Part shown: piece after piece, positions 34,909 through 43,610 of the stretch | Layout of the letters: each line of letters opens with the position of its first letter | Numbering within the stretch: position 1 is the first letter of the stretch | Origin: RH-AL1 sp964243435 | GTDB taxonomy: Bacteria > Pseudomonadota > Alphaproteobacteria > Rhizobiales > Beijerinckiaceae | Direction of reading: 5' to 3' | DNA: 64,000 nucleotides | Assembly: GCA_964243435.1 (NCBI GenBank) | Contig: CAXTFM010000004.1 | Coordinates: 1 to 64,000, forward strand | Notes under the pieces: generated by a model | Databases searched by the model: none | What the model was told of the DNA's origin: nothing | Seen by the model: the letters and a program-made list of their open reading frames with translations, nothing else | Translations under genes and position numbers: made by a program

Positions 34909-36261
34909 TCAAGCAGCCTCGGCCGGTGCGGCCGGGAGGAGGTAGCCGGACACGCCGCGCTTGGCGTCGAGATGGCACATCACGCCCGCGACGTCGTCCG
35001 GCGTCACAGCCTCGATGCGCTCCGGCCATTGCGCGATGTCCTCCAGCGTCAGGCCGGTGGCGAGCGAAGCGCCGTACCAGTTCGCCAGCAGCATCTGGCT
35101 GTCGCGCGCATAGATTGCCTCGGCGACAAGACGCGTCTTAGCGCGTGCCACGTCGGCGGCGTTGACGCCGACGTGGCGCGTCTCGGCAAGGACCGCCTCA
35201 ACGGCCTGCTCCAGCGTTTCCAGGGAGACGCCCGGCGCGGGCACGGCGTAGATGAACAGGCGCGTGTCGTCGAGGGCGGTGCCGATGTAGTGCGCGCCGG
35301 CCGCGACCGCGATGCGCTCCTCCATGACGAGGCGCTTGAACAGCACGCTGGTCTGCCCGCCACCGAGCAGGTAGGTGAACACTTCCAGCGCCTCCGCCTC
35401 GCCCGGCTTGCCCGTGCGGTAGGACGGCACGAGGTGCATGCGCTGGTAGCGCGGCTGCTCGACCTTTTCATCGGCGAGCGACACCTTGCGCTGCGTGGTC
35501 GGCCGCGGCTCGGTCGGGCGCCGGCGACGCGGCGCCTCGCCGAAGGGCGGGACGGGGCCGTAGACCCTCTCGGCCAGCGCGATCGTCGCCTCCGGCTCGA
35601 CGTCGCCGGCGACGATGAGGATTGCGTTCTCCGGCGTGTAGAAGCGCTGGTAGTAGTTGAAGGCGTCGGTGCGATCGAGCGTCTCGATCTCGTGCTCCCA
35701 GCCGATCACCGGCTTGCCGTAGGGATGCGAGGTGTAAACGGCGGCCTGCATCGCCTCGTCGAGGATCTCGCCGGGATCGGCGTCGGTGCGCATGCGGCGC
35801 TCTTCCAGCACCACGTTGCGCTCGGGCGCGACCATCTCGTCGGTGAGGACGAGGTTTTTCATGCGGTCGGCCTCGTATTCCATGCAGACGGCAAGGTGTT
35901 CCTTGGGGATGCGCTGGAAGTAGGCGGTGAAGTCGTTGGACGTGAAGGCGTTCTCCTGCCCGCCGAGGTCCGACACGAGATCGGAGAACTTGCCGGCCGG
36001 GTTCAGCTCGGTGCCCTTGAACATCAGGTGTTCGAGGAAGTGCGCGATGCCCGACTTGCCGAGCGGGTCGTCGGCCGAGCCGTTGCGGTACCACACCATG
36101 TGCGTCACCACCGGGGCGCGGTGGTCGGGGATGATCACGATATCGAGCCCGTTGGCGAGGCGGCCGGTCGCCACCGCAGGCCCGATCGTCGCAGCGCCCG
36201 GGTCTGCCGCCACCGGCGTCAGCCCGGAAGCGCGGATCGTCGAGGGCGAAGCAGGGCGCAT
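34909..36261 (-). CDS. M16-family zinc peptidase, catalytic subunit
   Basis: A 450-aa M16B protease. The inverted zinc motif is HFLEH at residues 74-78 (GIAHFLEHLMFKGT), with the third ligand in VVLEERRM. ATG 36261 gives an N-terminus before LANGLDIVIIPDHRAPV, the first conserved strand; an extension to 36327 is unlikely. It precedes the inactive M16 subunit and follows a BamF-like gene, lspA and ileS, an arrangement common in Alphaproteobacteria. Confidence 0.92.
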   Translation of the reverse strand: MRPASPSTIRASGLTPVAADPGAATIGPAVATGRLANGLDIVIIPDHRAPVVTHMVWYRNGSADDPLGKSGIAHFLEHLMFKGTELNPAGKFSDLVSDLGGQENAFTSNDFTAYFQRIPKEHLAVCMEYEADRMKNLVLTDEMVAPERNVVLEERRMRTDADPGEILDEAMQAAVYTSHPYGKPVIGWEHEIETLDRTDAFNYYQRFYTPENAILIVAGDVEPEATIALAERVYGPVPPFGEAPRRRRPTEPRPTTQRKVSLADEKVEQPRYQRMHLVPSYRTGKPGEAEALEVFTYLLGGGQTSVLFKRLVMEERIAVAAGAHYIGTALDDTRLFIYAVPAPGVSLETLEQAVEAVLAETRHVGVNAADVARAKTRLVAEAIYARDSQMLLANWYGASLATGLTLEDIAQWPERIEAVTPDDVAGVMCHLDAKRGVSGYLLPAAPAEAA

Positions 36262-36386
36262 CTCAATCTCGTCCTCAGGTCGGGAAGCCGGTGCAGCGCC
36301 GGCATCGCAACCTATAGCGCAACACATCCGCCCCGCGCATCCACAAAAGGACGCGGCCCGCCCGGCGGGCGTCGGCCGGCGCGGCC

Positions 36387-36875
36387 CTATTGCGCGGCAG
36401 CCGCCTTCTTCTTGCGGGCATGGACGCGGGCATGCCGCGCCGGCACGCCGGGCGGCCCGCCGTCGTGGGTGATGTCGGCCGCGACCGCATCGGGGTCACG
36501 CAGCCCGGATGGCGGGTCGACGAGGTAGGTGCGCGCGGCGAGGCCCGTGGCGCTCGCTCCCGGATCGGTCGGCGGCACGGGGCGGCGCGGATCGATCAAG
36601 GCCCTGCGCCGGTTGGCGGCGTCGCTGTCCGTCACGCCGAGGCGGCCGGCGCCGCCGTTGCCCGGCGGCGGCAGGGCGTAGCTCGGCGGCACCACGAGGG
36701 GCGGGCGTTCGGTGAAATCGATCGGCGGCGTGGTCGGTCCCAGTCCCACCGAGTTGCGGATGTCCTGGAGTTCCTGAGTCACGCTGTCTTGTTGCGCCAC
36801 CGCCGGCGGAAGTGTCGCCGCGATCAGGATCGCGACCAGCGCGGCCGTTGAAGGAGCACGCGGAACGAAACGCAT
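36387..36875 (-). CDS. DUF3035/BamF-like exported protein
   Basis: A 162-aa protein. Residues 1-28 form a signal peptide (VAILIAATLPPAVAQ). Then come a leucine/glycine stretch SVGLGPTTPPIDFTERPP and LVVPPSYALPPPG, the PPL-lPP-Y-LPPP pattern seen in DUF3035 (BamF) proteins, which sit between lspA and the M16 genes in other Alphaproteobacteria. The rest is low-complexity and ends in a lysine-rich tail. Family members are usually lipoproteins, yet no cysteine follows the signal sequence here. Family assignment rests on context and this motif. Confidence 0.6.
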   Translation of the reverse strand: MRFVPRAPSTAALVAILIAATLPPAVAQQDSVTQELQDIRNSVGLGPTTPPIDFTERPPLVVPPSYALPPPGNGGAGRLGVTDSDAANRRRALIDPRRPVPPTDPGASATGLAARTYLVDPPSGLRDPDAVAADITHDGGPPGVPARHARVHARKKKAAAAQ

Positions 36876-36973
36876 GGATCGGAGTCCCGTGGATGGCATG
36901 GGCGGGATGTCACGGCTTGGCGGCGATTTCGGGGCGGCGCGTCCGGCACGCGGCGACGATATCGCACCCTCGT

Positions 36974-37495
36974 TCAGCGTTCGCCGGAGGCTTCGCGTGG
37001 GAATCGCCCCGCTGCCCTGCGCCCCGGTGCGCGCACCGGCCGGATCGAATCGATCAGCAGCGCGGCGACCCCGGCCACGATGGCGACGTCGGCGAGGTTG
37101 AACACGTACCAATGGTACGAGCCGAGGTGGACGTCGTAGAAGTCGGCGACCCAGCCGTAGCTGAAGCGGTCGACGGCATTGCCGAGCGCGCCGCCGAGGA
37201 TAAGCCCGAGGCCGAGGGCGACGGTGCGCGTCGTCGTCCGCCACAGCCAGCCGCCGATCCCCAGCGTCGCCGCGACCGTGAAGCCGAGCAGCGCCCAGCG
37301 CGCGCCGGGCGTTCGCGCGCTGAGGAGGGAGTACGAGATGCCGGGGTTGCGCGCCATCACCACGTCGAGGATGGGCGCGAGGCGCAGCGGCTGGCGCGCG
37401 GCGATGTCGTACACGTCCATGAGCCACAGCTTGTTCGCCTGATCCACCGCGAGGGTGGCGGCGGCGACGAGGAAGCCGGCCGTCCGCGGCCTCAC
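36974..37495 (-). CDS. lspA: Lipoprotein signal peptidase
   Basis: A 173-aa inner-membrane aspartyl peptidase with four membrane helices. Motifs: AVDQANKLWL, then MARNPGISYSLL, and the two catalytic Asp regions GGALGNAVDRFSYGWVADF and VFNLADVAIVAG. The start is GTG at 37495, which overlaps the ileS stop as GTGA. Confidence 0.95.
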   Translation of the reverse strand: MRPRTAGFLVAAATLAVDQANKLWLMDVYDIAARQPLRLAPILDVVMARNPGISYSLLSARTPGARWALLGFTVAATLGIGGWLWRTTTRTVALGLGLILGGALGNAVDRFSYGWVADFYDVHLGSYHWYVFNLADVAIVAGVAALLIDSIRPVRAPGRRAAGRFPREASGER

Positions 37496-40400
37496 GCGAA
37501 GGTTCCCGCGCGGCGCAGCTCGCGCAACGCGTCGGCGTCGCGCGGCGTCACGTCGGGAAACTCCGGGTCGCTGCCGACGGAGGGCAGGATCTTCCAGGAG
37601 CGGGCGCATTTGCTGCCGGCGGCGTGGCGGAACACCACCGCGACGCCCGGCACCTCGGACAAGCGAAAGGCGTCGGCCGGCGCGTCGCCGGCGAGCACGT
37701 CGAGCGCCGAGGTGATGCACACGTCGGCGAAGTCGACCGCTCGGAGTTCGTCGCGCAAACCGGCATCGGCGACGTAAACCTGTGGCGCCGCCTCCAGCGA
37801 GGAGCCGATCGCCTTGTCGGCGCGGGCGCGCTCCAGCGCACCGGTGACCACCGCGCGGGCGGCGCGCACCCGCTCCCAGCGCGCGGCGAGGGCGTCGTCG
37901 CGCCAGGCATCCGGCACAAACGCGAAGCCTTCCAGGTGGATGGAGACGGCATCGGGGTCGCGCGAAAGCCACGCTTCCTCCGCGGTGAACACCAGGATCG
38001 GCGCCAGCCACAGCGTGACGCAGCGAAACGTGTGCTCGATGACCTCCAGCGCGGCCCGGCGTCGCATGCTGGATGGCGCGTCGCAATAAAGCGCGTCCTT
38101 GCGGATGTCGAAATAAAAGGCGCTGAGGTCGGCGTTGAGGAAAGTCGAGAGCCGCGCCACGACGCGCTTGGTGTCGAAGCGGGCGTAGGCGTCGCGAACC
38201 TCGCCGTCGAGTTCGTGGAGGCGGTGCAGGATCAGCCGCTCCAGCTCGCCCATCGCGGCGGGGCCGACCGCGTGTCCGGGGCGGTGATGCCCGAGCGCGC
38301 CGAGCATCCAGCGCAGCGTGTTGCGCAGCTTCTTGTAGGTTTCCACGAAGGTTTTCAGGATCTCGGGGCCGATGCGCAGGTCGTCGGAATAGTCCGACGC
38401 CGCCACCCAAAGGCGAAGGATGTCGGCGCCCGACTCCTTGATGACCGTTTGCGGGGCGACGACGTTGCCCGCCGACTTCGACATCTTGCGCCCGTGCTCG
38501 TCGAGCACGAAGCCGTGGGTCAGCACGGCGTCGTAGGGCGCGCGGCCCCGCGTGCCGCAGGACTCCAGCAGCGAGGAATGGAACCAGCCGCGGTGCTGGT
38601 CCGACCCTTCGAGGTACATGACCTCGTCGGCGCCGCCGTCGCGGCGGCGGCGTATGCCGGCGAGGCCGGGGAAGGCGGCCGCGTCCTCCAGCGTGAAGGC
38701 GTGGGTGGAGCCTGAATCGAACCACACGTCGAGGACGTCGTCGACCTTCTGCCAGCCCTCGCCCGCCCGCTCGCCGAGAAAACGTTCGCGGGAGCCGGCC
38801 GCGTACCAAGCGTCGGCGCCTTCCGCCGCGAAGGCTTCGAGGATGCGCGCGTCGACGGCGTCGTCAACGAGCGGGCGGTGCTCGCAGTCGACGAAGATGG
38901 CAATGGGCACGCCCCAGGCGCGCTGGCGCGACACCACCCAGTCCGGGCGGCTGCCGATCATGCCGGTGATGCGCGCCTCGCCCGCCGCTGGGACCCAGCG
39001 CGTGCGGGCGATCTCGTCGAGGGCGAGTGCCCGAAGCGTCGGCTGGCCGGCGCCCTGCCCCGCCCCGCGCTGTTCCGTTTCGGGGAGCGCGAAGGGCTGG
39101 TCGAGCGCGATGAACCATTGCGGCGTGTTGCGGAAGATCAACGGCTTCTTCGAGCGCCAGGAGTGCGGGTACTGGTGCTTGAGGCGCCCGCGCGCGACAA
39201 GCGCGCCGGCGTCGATCAGCGCGGCAATGACGGCCTCGTTGGCGTCGCCCTTGGCGCCCTTGTCGTCGTACACGCGGCGGCCTTCGAAGCCGGGCGCGTC
39301 GGCGGTGAGGAAGCCGTCGGCATCGACGGAATAGGGAATGCGCGTGTCGATCTTTCCCGCGCGAAGCCGTTGCGCGTTCGCGGTCCAGATGTCGAAATCC
39401 TCGCGGCCGTGGCCGGGCGCGGTGTGGACGAAGCCGGTGCCGGTGTCGTCCGTGACGTGGTCGCCGTCGAGGAGCGGCACGTCGAAGCCGTAGCCGAGTG
39501 CGGCGAGGGGATGGGCGGCGGTGAGGCCGGCAAGCTCGCCGGCGGCGACATCGCGCACCCTCTCGAAGCCGTCGACCTTGGCGGCTTTGAACACATCGGC
39601 CGCAAGCGCATCGGCAAGCAGATAGGTCGCCCCGACCCGCGCCCAGTTCCCCTCCGGCGCCGACGTGATCCGGTACAGTCCGTAGGCGATCCGCGGCGAG
39701 AAGCTGATCGCGCGGTTGGCTGGCATCGTCCAAGGCGTGGTGGTGTAGATGACGATCGCGGCGTCGTAGAGATCGATGCCACCGTGGGGTGTCGCGACGC
39801 CGCGCGCGCCGGCGATCCGCATCGGAGTCGCTTCATCGATCGACGGTTTCAAGGGGAACGCCACGTACACCGTGTCGGAAACGTGGTCCTCGTACTCGAC
39901 TTCTGCTTCGGCGAGCGCGGTCTTCTCCACCACGCTCCACATCACCGGCTTGGAACCACGGTACAGCAGCCCGCTGCGGGCGAAGCGCATGATCTCGCCC
40001 GCGATCGCCGCCTCGGCGGGGTAGCTCATCGTCTCGTAGGGGTGCGCCCAGTCGCCGGCGACGCCGAGGCGTTTGAATTCCTCGCGCTGGATATCGACCC
40101 AGCGGCGTGCGAAGTCGCGGCACTGGCGGCGAAATTCGTTGATCGGCACCTCGTCCTTGTTGCGGCCCTTCGCGCGGTACTCCTCCTCGATCTTCCATTC
40201 GATCGGCAGGCCGTGGCAGTCCCAGCCCGGCACGTACTCGGCATCCTTGCCCGTCATGCGCTGCGAGCGGGTGACGAGGTCCTTCAGGATCTTGTTCAGC
40301 GCGTGGCCGATATGGATGTTGCCGTTGGCGTAGGGCGGCCCGTCGTGCAGCACGAACTTCGGCCTGCCCCGCCCGGCGGCGCGCATGCGGCCCTGAAGGT

Positions 40401-40527
40401 CCATCGCCTGCCAACGGGCGAGCAGCTCCGGCTCCTTCCGCGGCAGCCCGGCGCGCATCGGGAAGTCGGTGCGCGGCAGGTTGAGCGTACCGGAATAATC
40501 CGTGCCGGGCGGCTGGGTCTTCGTCAT
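37492..40527 (-). CDS. ileS: Isoleucyl-tRNA synthetase
   Basis: A 1011-aa class I synthetase. HIGH motif: YANGNIHIGHALNKILKDL; KMSKS motif: GRKMSKSAGNVV; CP1 editing domain between. The C-terminal zinc-binding region is reduced to KCARSWK followed by PEFPDVTPRDADAL, without the later Cys pair. This form is familiar in Rhizobiales, so it is not a defect. ATG 40527 starts MTKTQPPGTDYSGTL. It is coupled to lspA by GTGA overlap. Confidence 0.97.
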   Translation of the reverse strand: MTKTQPPGTDYSGTLNLPRTDFPMRAGLPRKEPELLARWQAMDLQGRMRAAGRGRPKFVLHDGPPYANGNIHIGHALNKILKDLVTRSQRMTGKDAEYVPGWDCHGLPIEWKIEEEYRAKGRNKDEVPINEFRRQCRDFARRWVDIQREEFKRLGVAGDWAHPYETMSYPAEAAIAGEIMRFARSGLLYRGSKPVMWSVVEKTALAEAEVEYEDHVSDTVYVAFPLKPSIDEATPMRIAGARGVATPHGGIDLYDAAIVIYTTTPWTMPANRAISFSPRIAYGLYRITSAPEGNWARVGATYLLADALAADVFKAAKVDGFERVRDVAAGELAGLTAAHPLAALGYGFDVPLLDGDHVTDDTGTGFVHTAPGHGREDFDIWTANAQRLRAGKIDTRIPYSVDADGFLTADAPGFEGRRVYDDKGAKGDANEAVIAALIDAGALVARGRLKHQYPHSWRSKKPLIFRNTPQWFIALDQPFALPETEQRGAGQGAGQPTLRALALDEIARTRWVPAAGEARITGMIGSRPDWVVSRQRAWGVPIAIFVDCEHRPLVDDAVDARILEAFAAEGADAWYAAGSRERFLGERAGEGWQKVDDVLDVWFDSGSTHAFTLEDAAAFPGLAGIRRRRDGGADEVMYLEGSDQHRGWFHSSLLESCGTRGRAPYDAVLTHGFVLDEHGRKMSKSAGNVVAPQTVIKESGADILRLWVAASDYSDDLRIGPEILKTFVETYKKLRNTLRWMLGALGHHRPGHAVGPAAMGELERLILHRLHELDGEVRDAYARFDTKRVVARLSTFLNADLSAFYFDIRKDALYCDAPSSMRRRAALEVIEHTFRCVTLWLAPILVFTAEEAWLSRDPDAVSIHLEGFAFVPDAWRDDALAARWERVRAARAVVTGALERARADKAIGSSLEAAPQVYVADAGLRDELRAVDFADVCITSALDVLAGDAPADAFRLSEVPGVAVVFRHAAGSKCARSWKILPSVGSDPEFPDVTPRDADALRELRRAGTFA

Positions 40528-40565
40528 GCGCCCTTCTAGCAAGCCGGGACGCGCCGGGCAAAAGG

Positions 40566-41339
40566 TCAGGTCGCGGGCGGGCGCGGCAGGTAGCGCGCAG
40601 CCGCGTCGCCGTGAAAGGCGTCCGGCCCGACATGGGTGAGGCGCGAGCGCAGGTCCAGCCAGATCTCGCCGCCGAGCGCGCGCCAGCGCCGGCAGAAGCT
40701 GTAATCCTCGCTGAGGTAGGTGCCGGTGCCGGGCTCGACGATGGGGTCGAACAGCGCGAACATGTTGCCGCTCGCCGGCAGCGCGCCAGCGCGGGCGTGA
40801 GTGGTCGCGAAGCGCAATTCGGGATGGGCGGCGATCATGCGCTCGAGGACGCGGCGCTTGATGAGCTGGAACCCGGTGCCGGCATAGGTGGCTGTGGCGA
40901 ACGCGCCGTCCGTCCGCCTCACGGCCTCGTCCTCCAGCAAGCCGACATAGGTGAGCGCGGCGCTGGCCAGCGTTTCGCCTGCCACGGCGCGGCGGGGTAC
41001 GGCGTCCCAATCCGTCGACTTGAGGGGGTAGAAGGCGGCGCAGAAGTCCTTGTCGGCGGCGAGGAGACGCAGCACCTGTTCCGGCTCGAACCCGATGTCG
41101 GCGTCGACGAACAGAAGGTGCGTCGCGGTGGTGAGATCGAGAAAACGCGCGACGAGCACGCTGCGGGCACGGGTGATCAGCGCGTCGCCGTCGAGCAGCG
41201 CGAGGTCAAGCGCGATGCCGGCGGCGGGCAGCGCCCGCATCAGCGCGCACACGGACAGCATGTAGCGCTGGTGCACGAGGCCGCCGAAGCACGGCGTGGC
41301 GAGCAGGATCAGCGGTCGGACCGGCGGAGCGGCCGTCAC
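40566..41339 (-). CDS. Glycosyltransferase-like protein
   Basis: A 257-aa soluble protein with a GT-A-like core. ILLATPCFGGLVHQRYMLSV resembles the nucleotide-sugar entry strand, and THLLFVDADIGFEPEQVLRLL carries a DxD motif. It ends with a catalytic-base-like segment LSEDYSFCRRWRALGGEIW. No membrane helix. The start is probably GTG 41339, overlapping the upstream stop as GTGA; ATG 41369 is possible. The sugar donor is unknown. It ends 38 bp upstream of the ileS start on the same strand. Confidence 0.7.
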   Translation of the reverse strand: MTAAPPVRPLILLATPCFGGLVHQRYMLSVCALMRALPAAGIALDLALLDGDALITRARSVLVARFLDLTTATHLLFVDADIGFEPEQVLRLLAADKDFCAAFYPLKSTDWDAVPRRAVAGETLASAALTYVGLLEDEAVRRTDGAFATATYAGTGFQLIKRRVLERMIAAHPELRFATTHARAGALPASGNMFALFDPIVEPGTGTYLSEDYSFCRRWRALGGEIWLDLRSRLTHVGPDAFHGDAAARYLPRPPAT

Positions 41340-42202
41340 AGGCGCCGTGCCGCACGCCACAGCGCCCATTGCCGTCGCCACGGCGGGAGGTCGAGCGGCG
41401 CCGCGAAGGGGTCGAAGCCTGGCCGTTCCATGCGGCGGAGATAGGGTTCGCACAGGGAGGCCGGGAGAAAGGCAGCCGCACCCGTTTCGCTGCTCTTGCC
41501 GGCCTTTGCGCCCGCGCTGGCGAGGTCGCCGCGCATGGCCTCGAGGTGGGAGCGCACCCGGGCGCGCAGCGTTTGCAGCACGAGGCCGAGGCCGGGCGAG
41601 TTGCGGTGGGCGAGCACCGTCTCGGACGGCAGCTTCAAACGCTCCAGCAGATCGAGCGGGAGGTAAAGCTTGCCGCGCATGACCTGGAACGGCAGGGCGC
41701 GCAGGAGCTGCGTCAGCCCGTAGGCCCGCCCCGCCTCCTCGACGCAGGCGGGCGGCAGGCGGCCCGGTGCGAGCACGCGCGCGACGGCGGCGAAGATCGA
41801 TGCAGTGGTGTCGCGAAGGTAGTTCTCCAGCGCCGCCTCGTTCGGCATTGGGTCGTCGTAAAGATCGAAGGAGCGCGCCTCGATAAGGGCGAGCAGGCGT
41901 TGCTTGTCGAGGTTGAAGCGGCGGATCGTGTCGACAAGCGCCTCGGCAACGGGGTTGCCGGCCGGCGCCTCGTTCGTGATGACGTCGCGCCACCATTGGA
42001 AGCGGATCTCGCCCAGCGTCGGCTGTGTCACGACTTCGTGGATCCTGGCGATCTCCAGGTCGAACGCGATGAGCGCGTGGACGTGCGGGCGCGCGGACGC
42101 CGGCCAGAACAGGCTGGCGAGCCAGCGATCGTCGCGGCGTGCGGCGTCGAAGCAATGAGCGTAGGCCGCAGCGGACGCCGGATCGGCCTCGGCGGACGTC
42201 AC
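41336..42202 (-). CDS. Squalene/phytoene synthase-fold protein, NDUFAF6-like
   Basis: A 288-aa protein of the trans-isoprenyl diphosphate synthase fold. The Asp-rich substrate motifs are degraded: the first reads AFDLEIARIHEVV at about 46-58, and the second GLTQLLRALPFQV at about 162-174 lacks the RDxxxD. It is therefore unlikely to make squalene or phytoene. Its position beside a Mth938-like gene and secF is that of alphaproteobacterial homologues of the mitochondrial complex I assembly factor NDUFAF6. It is coupled to the Mth938-like gene by ATGA overlap. Role in complex I assembly is inference. Confidence 0.8.
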   Translation of the reverse strand: MTSAEADPASAAAYAHCFDAARRDDRWLASLFWPASARPHVHALIAFDLEIARIHEVVTQPTLGEIRFQWWRDVITNEAPAGNPVAEALVDTIRRFNLDKQRLLALIEARSFDLYDDPMPNEAALENYLRDTTASIFAAVARVLAPGRLPPACVEEAGRAYGLTQLLRALPFQVMRGKLYLPLDLLERLKLPSETVLAHRNSPGLGLVLQTLRARVRSHLEAMRGDLASAGAKAGKSSETGAAAFLPASLCEPYLRRMERPGFDPFAAPLDLPPWRRQWALWRAARRL

Positions 42203-42600
42203 GGTACGGCGAGGAGCGCGGCGGCGACGCGGCGCTTCTCGCCGAGCAGGATCGAGTAGGTGCGCGCCGCGGCGGCGGTGGCCATCGGTTCGGCGCGCAG
42301 GCCGGCCCGGCGCAGGTCGGCGCGCAGGTCGAGCAGCGGCAGCATGCGCTCACCCGTGCCGATCAGCACGTGCTCGACGGTGCCGGCACGCGCCGCCTCG
42401 AGGATGCGCGCGAAGGCGGCGACGGTGAGGTCGTCGGGTGCCGCGGCGTCCCAGGCGTAGATGCCGGACGGCAGGGCGAGGATGGACCCGCGATGCGACA
42501 TGTCGCCGAAGCGGAAGCCGCCGGCGCCGTAGCCGTCGATGGCGTGCTGCCCCGGCAGGAACCCCGCGGCGGGGAGGCCGGCGGGCTCGTTGCGCGCCAC
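42199..42600 (-). CDS. Mth938-like (DUF498) protein, NDUFAF3-like
   Basis: A 133-aa Mth938-domain protein. IDGYGAGGFRFGDMSHRGS and HVLIGTGERMLPLLDLRADLR match the family, followed by MATAAAARTYSILLGEKRRVAAALL. The start is GTG at 42600, one base from the secF stop. The human homologue NDUFAF3 is a complex I assembly factor. Bacterial function is not settled. The pair with the NDUFAF6-like gene is conserved next to secDF in Alphaproteobacteria. Confidence 0.87.
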   Translation of the reverse strand: MARNEPAGLPAAGFLPGQHAIDGYGAGGFRFGDMSHRGSILALPSGIYAWDAAAPDDLTVAAFARILEAARAGTVEHVLIGTGERMLPLLDLRADLRRAGLRAEPMATAAAARTYSILLGEKRRVAAALLAVP

Positions 42601-42601
42601 G

Positions 42602-43597
42602 TCAGGCCGTGGCCTTGGTGGCCGGCTGCGGGGCCGGTTTGGCGGCGGCGGGCTTGGCCGGCTTGGCGGCGGGCTCGATCGCCACCGCCGGCTCGCCCAT
42701 CGCCTCCGGTCGCAGGCCGAGGTAGATCAGCATCGGCGAGCAGATGAAGATCGACGAATAGGTCGCCACGAAGATGCCGAACATCATCGCGAGCGAGAAG
42801 GAGCGGATCACCTCGCCGCCGAACACCACCAGCGACAGCAGCGCCAGGAACACGGTGGTCGCCGTCATGATGGTGCGCGGCAGCACGGCGTTGACGGAGA
42901 TGTCGATCAATTCGTTGGTCGATATCTTGCGGTACTTGCGCATCATCTCTCGGATGCGGTCGAGCACCACCACCGTCTCGTTGAGGCTGTAGCCGACGAT
43001 GGTGAGGATCGCGGCGATGGATGTGGTGTTGAACTCGAGCTGCGTGATGGAGAAGAAGCCCACCGTCAGCAGCAGGTCGTGCATGGTGGCGATGATGGCA
43101 CCGACCGCGAACTGCCATTCGAAGCGGAACCACAGGTAGCACAGCACCGCGATGATGGAGATGACGACGCCGAGCGTGCCGGACTGCACGAGTTCGCCCG
43201 ACACGGTGGGGCCGACGACGGACGTTTGCCGCACGCCGTAGCCGGCGCCGATGGCCTGGGTGACGCGGCGCACCGCCCCTTCCTGCGCGGCGTCGCCTCC
43301 CGGCTGAAGGCCGAAGCGGATGGCGACGTCGGCCGGCGAGCCCAACCCCTGCACGCCGACGGGGCCGACGTTCATCGCCTCCGTCGCATGGCGCAGCGCG
43401 GCGAGGTCGGCCTGCCCCGACGCGGCGCGCACCTCGATCAGCGTGCCGCCGGCGAAGTCGATGCCGAAGTTCATGCCGACGGTGAGGAACAGAACCACGG
43501 AGACGATGGAAAGCACGGCCGAGAACGGGTAGCTCACGCGCCGGAAGCGCATGAAGCCGAACTTCGTGTTCTCCGGCGCGAGGCGGAGCAGTTTCAT
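42602..43597 (-). CDS. secF: Protein translocase subunit SecF
   Basis: A 331-aa inner-membrane protein with six helices and a periplasmic P1 domain. GMNFGIDFAGGTLIEV and the later SLNETVVVLDRIREMMRK are typical. It ends in an Ala/Pro/Lys-rich tail. With SecD it uses the proton gradient to pull exported proteins across. Start ATG 43597, 13 bp after secD. Confidence 0.97.
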   Translation of the reverse strand: MKLLRLAPENTKFGFMRFRRVSYPFSAVLSIVSVVLFLTVGMNFGIDFAGGTLIEVRAASGQADLAALRHATEAMNVGPVGVQGLGSPADVAIRFGLQPGGDAAQEGAVRRVTQAIGAGYGVRQTSVVGPTVSGELVQSGTLGVVISIIAVLCYLWFRFEWQFAVGAIIATMHDLLLTVGFFSITQLEFNTTSIAAILTIVGYSLNETVVVLDRIREMMRKYRKISTNELIDISVNAVLPRTIMTATTVFLALLSLVVFGGEVIRSFSLAMMFGIFVATYSSIFICSPMLIYLGLRPEAMGEPAVAIEPAAKPAKPAAAKPAPQPATKATA

Positions 43598-43610
43598 GGC
43601 GGTCCCCCTC

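Noticed and set aside
37492..37700. IleS with a damaged zinc-binding C-terminus
   Set aside because: The single-Cys KCARSWK form is familiar in Rhizobiales IleS, so it is probably normal.
41336..42202. Phytoene or squalene synthase of carotenoid/hopanoid synthesis
   Set aside because: Both Asp-rich motifs are degraded and the gene sits with Mth938-like and secDF genes rather than hpn or crt genes.
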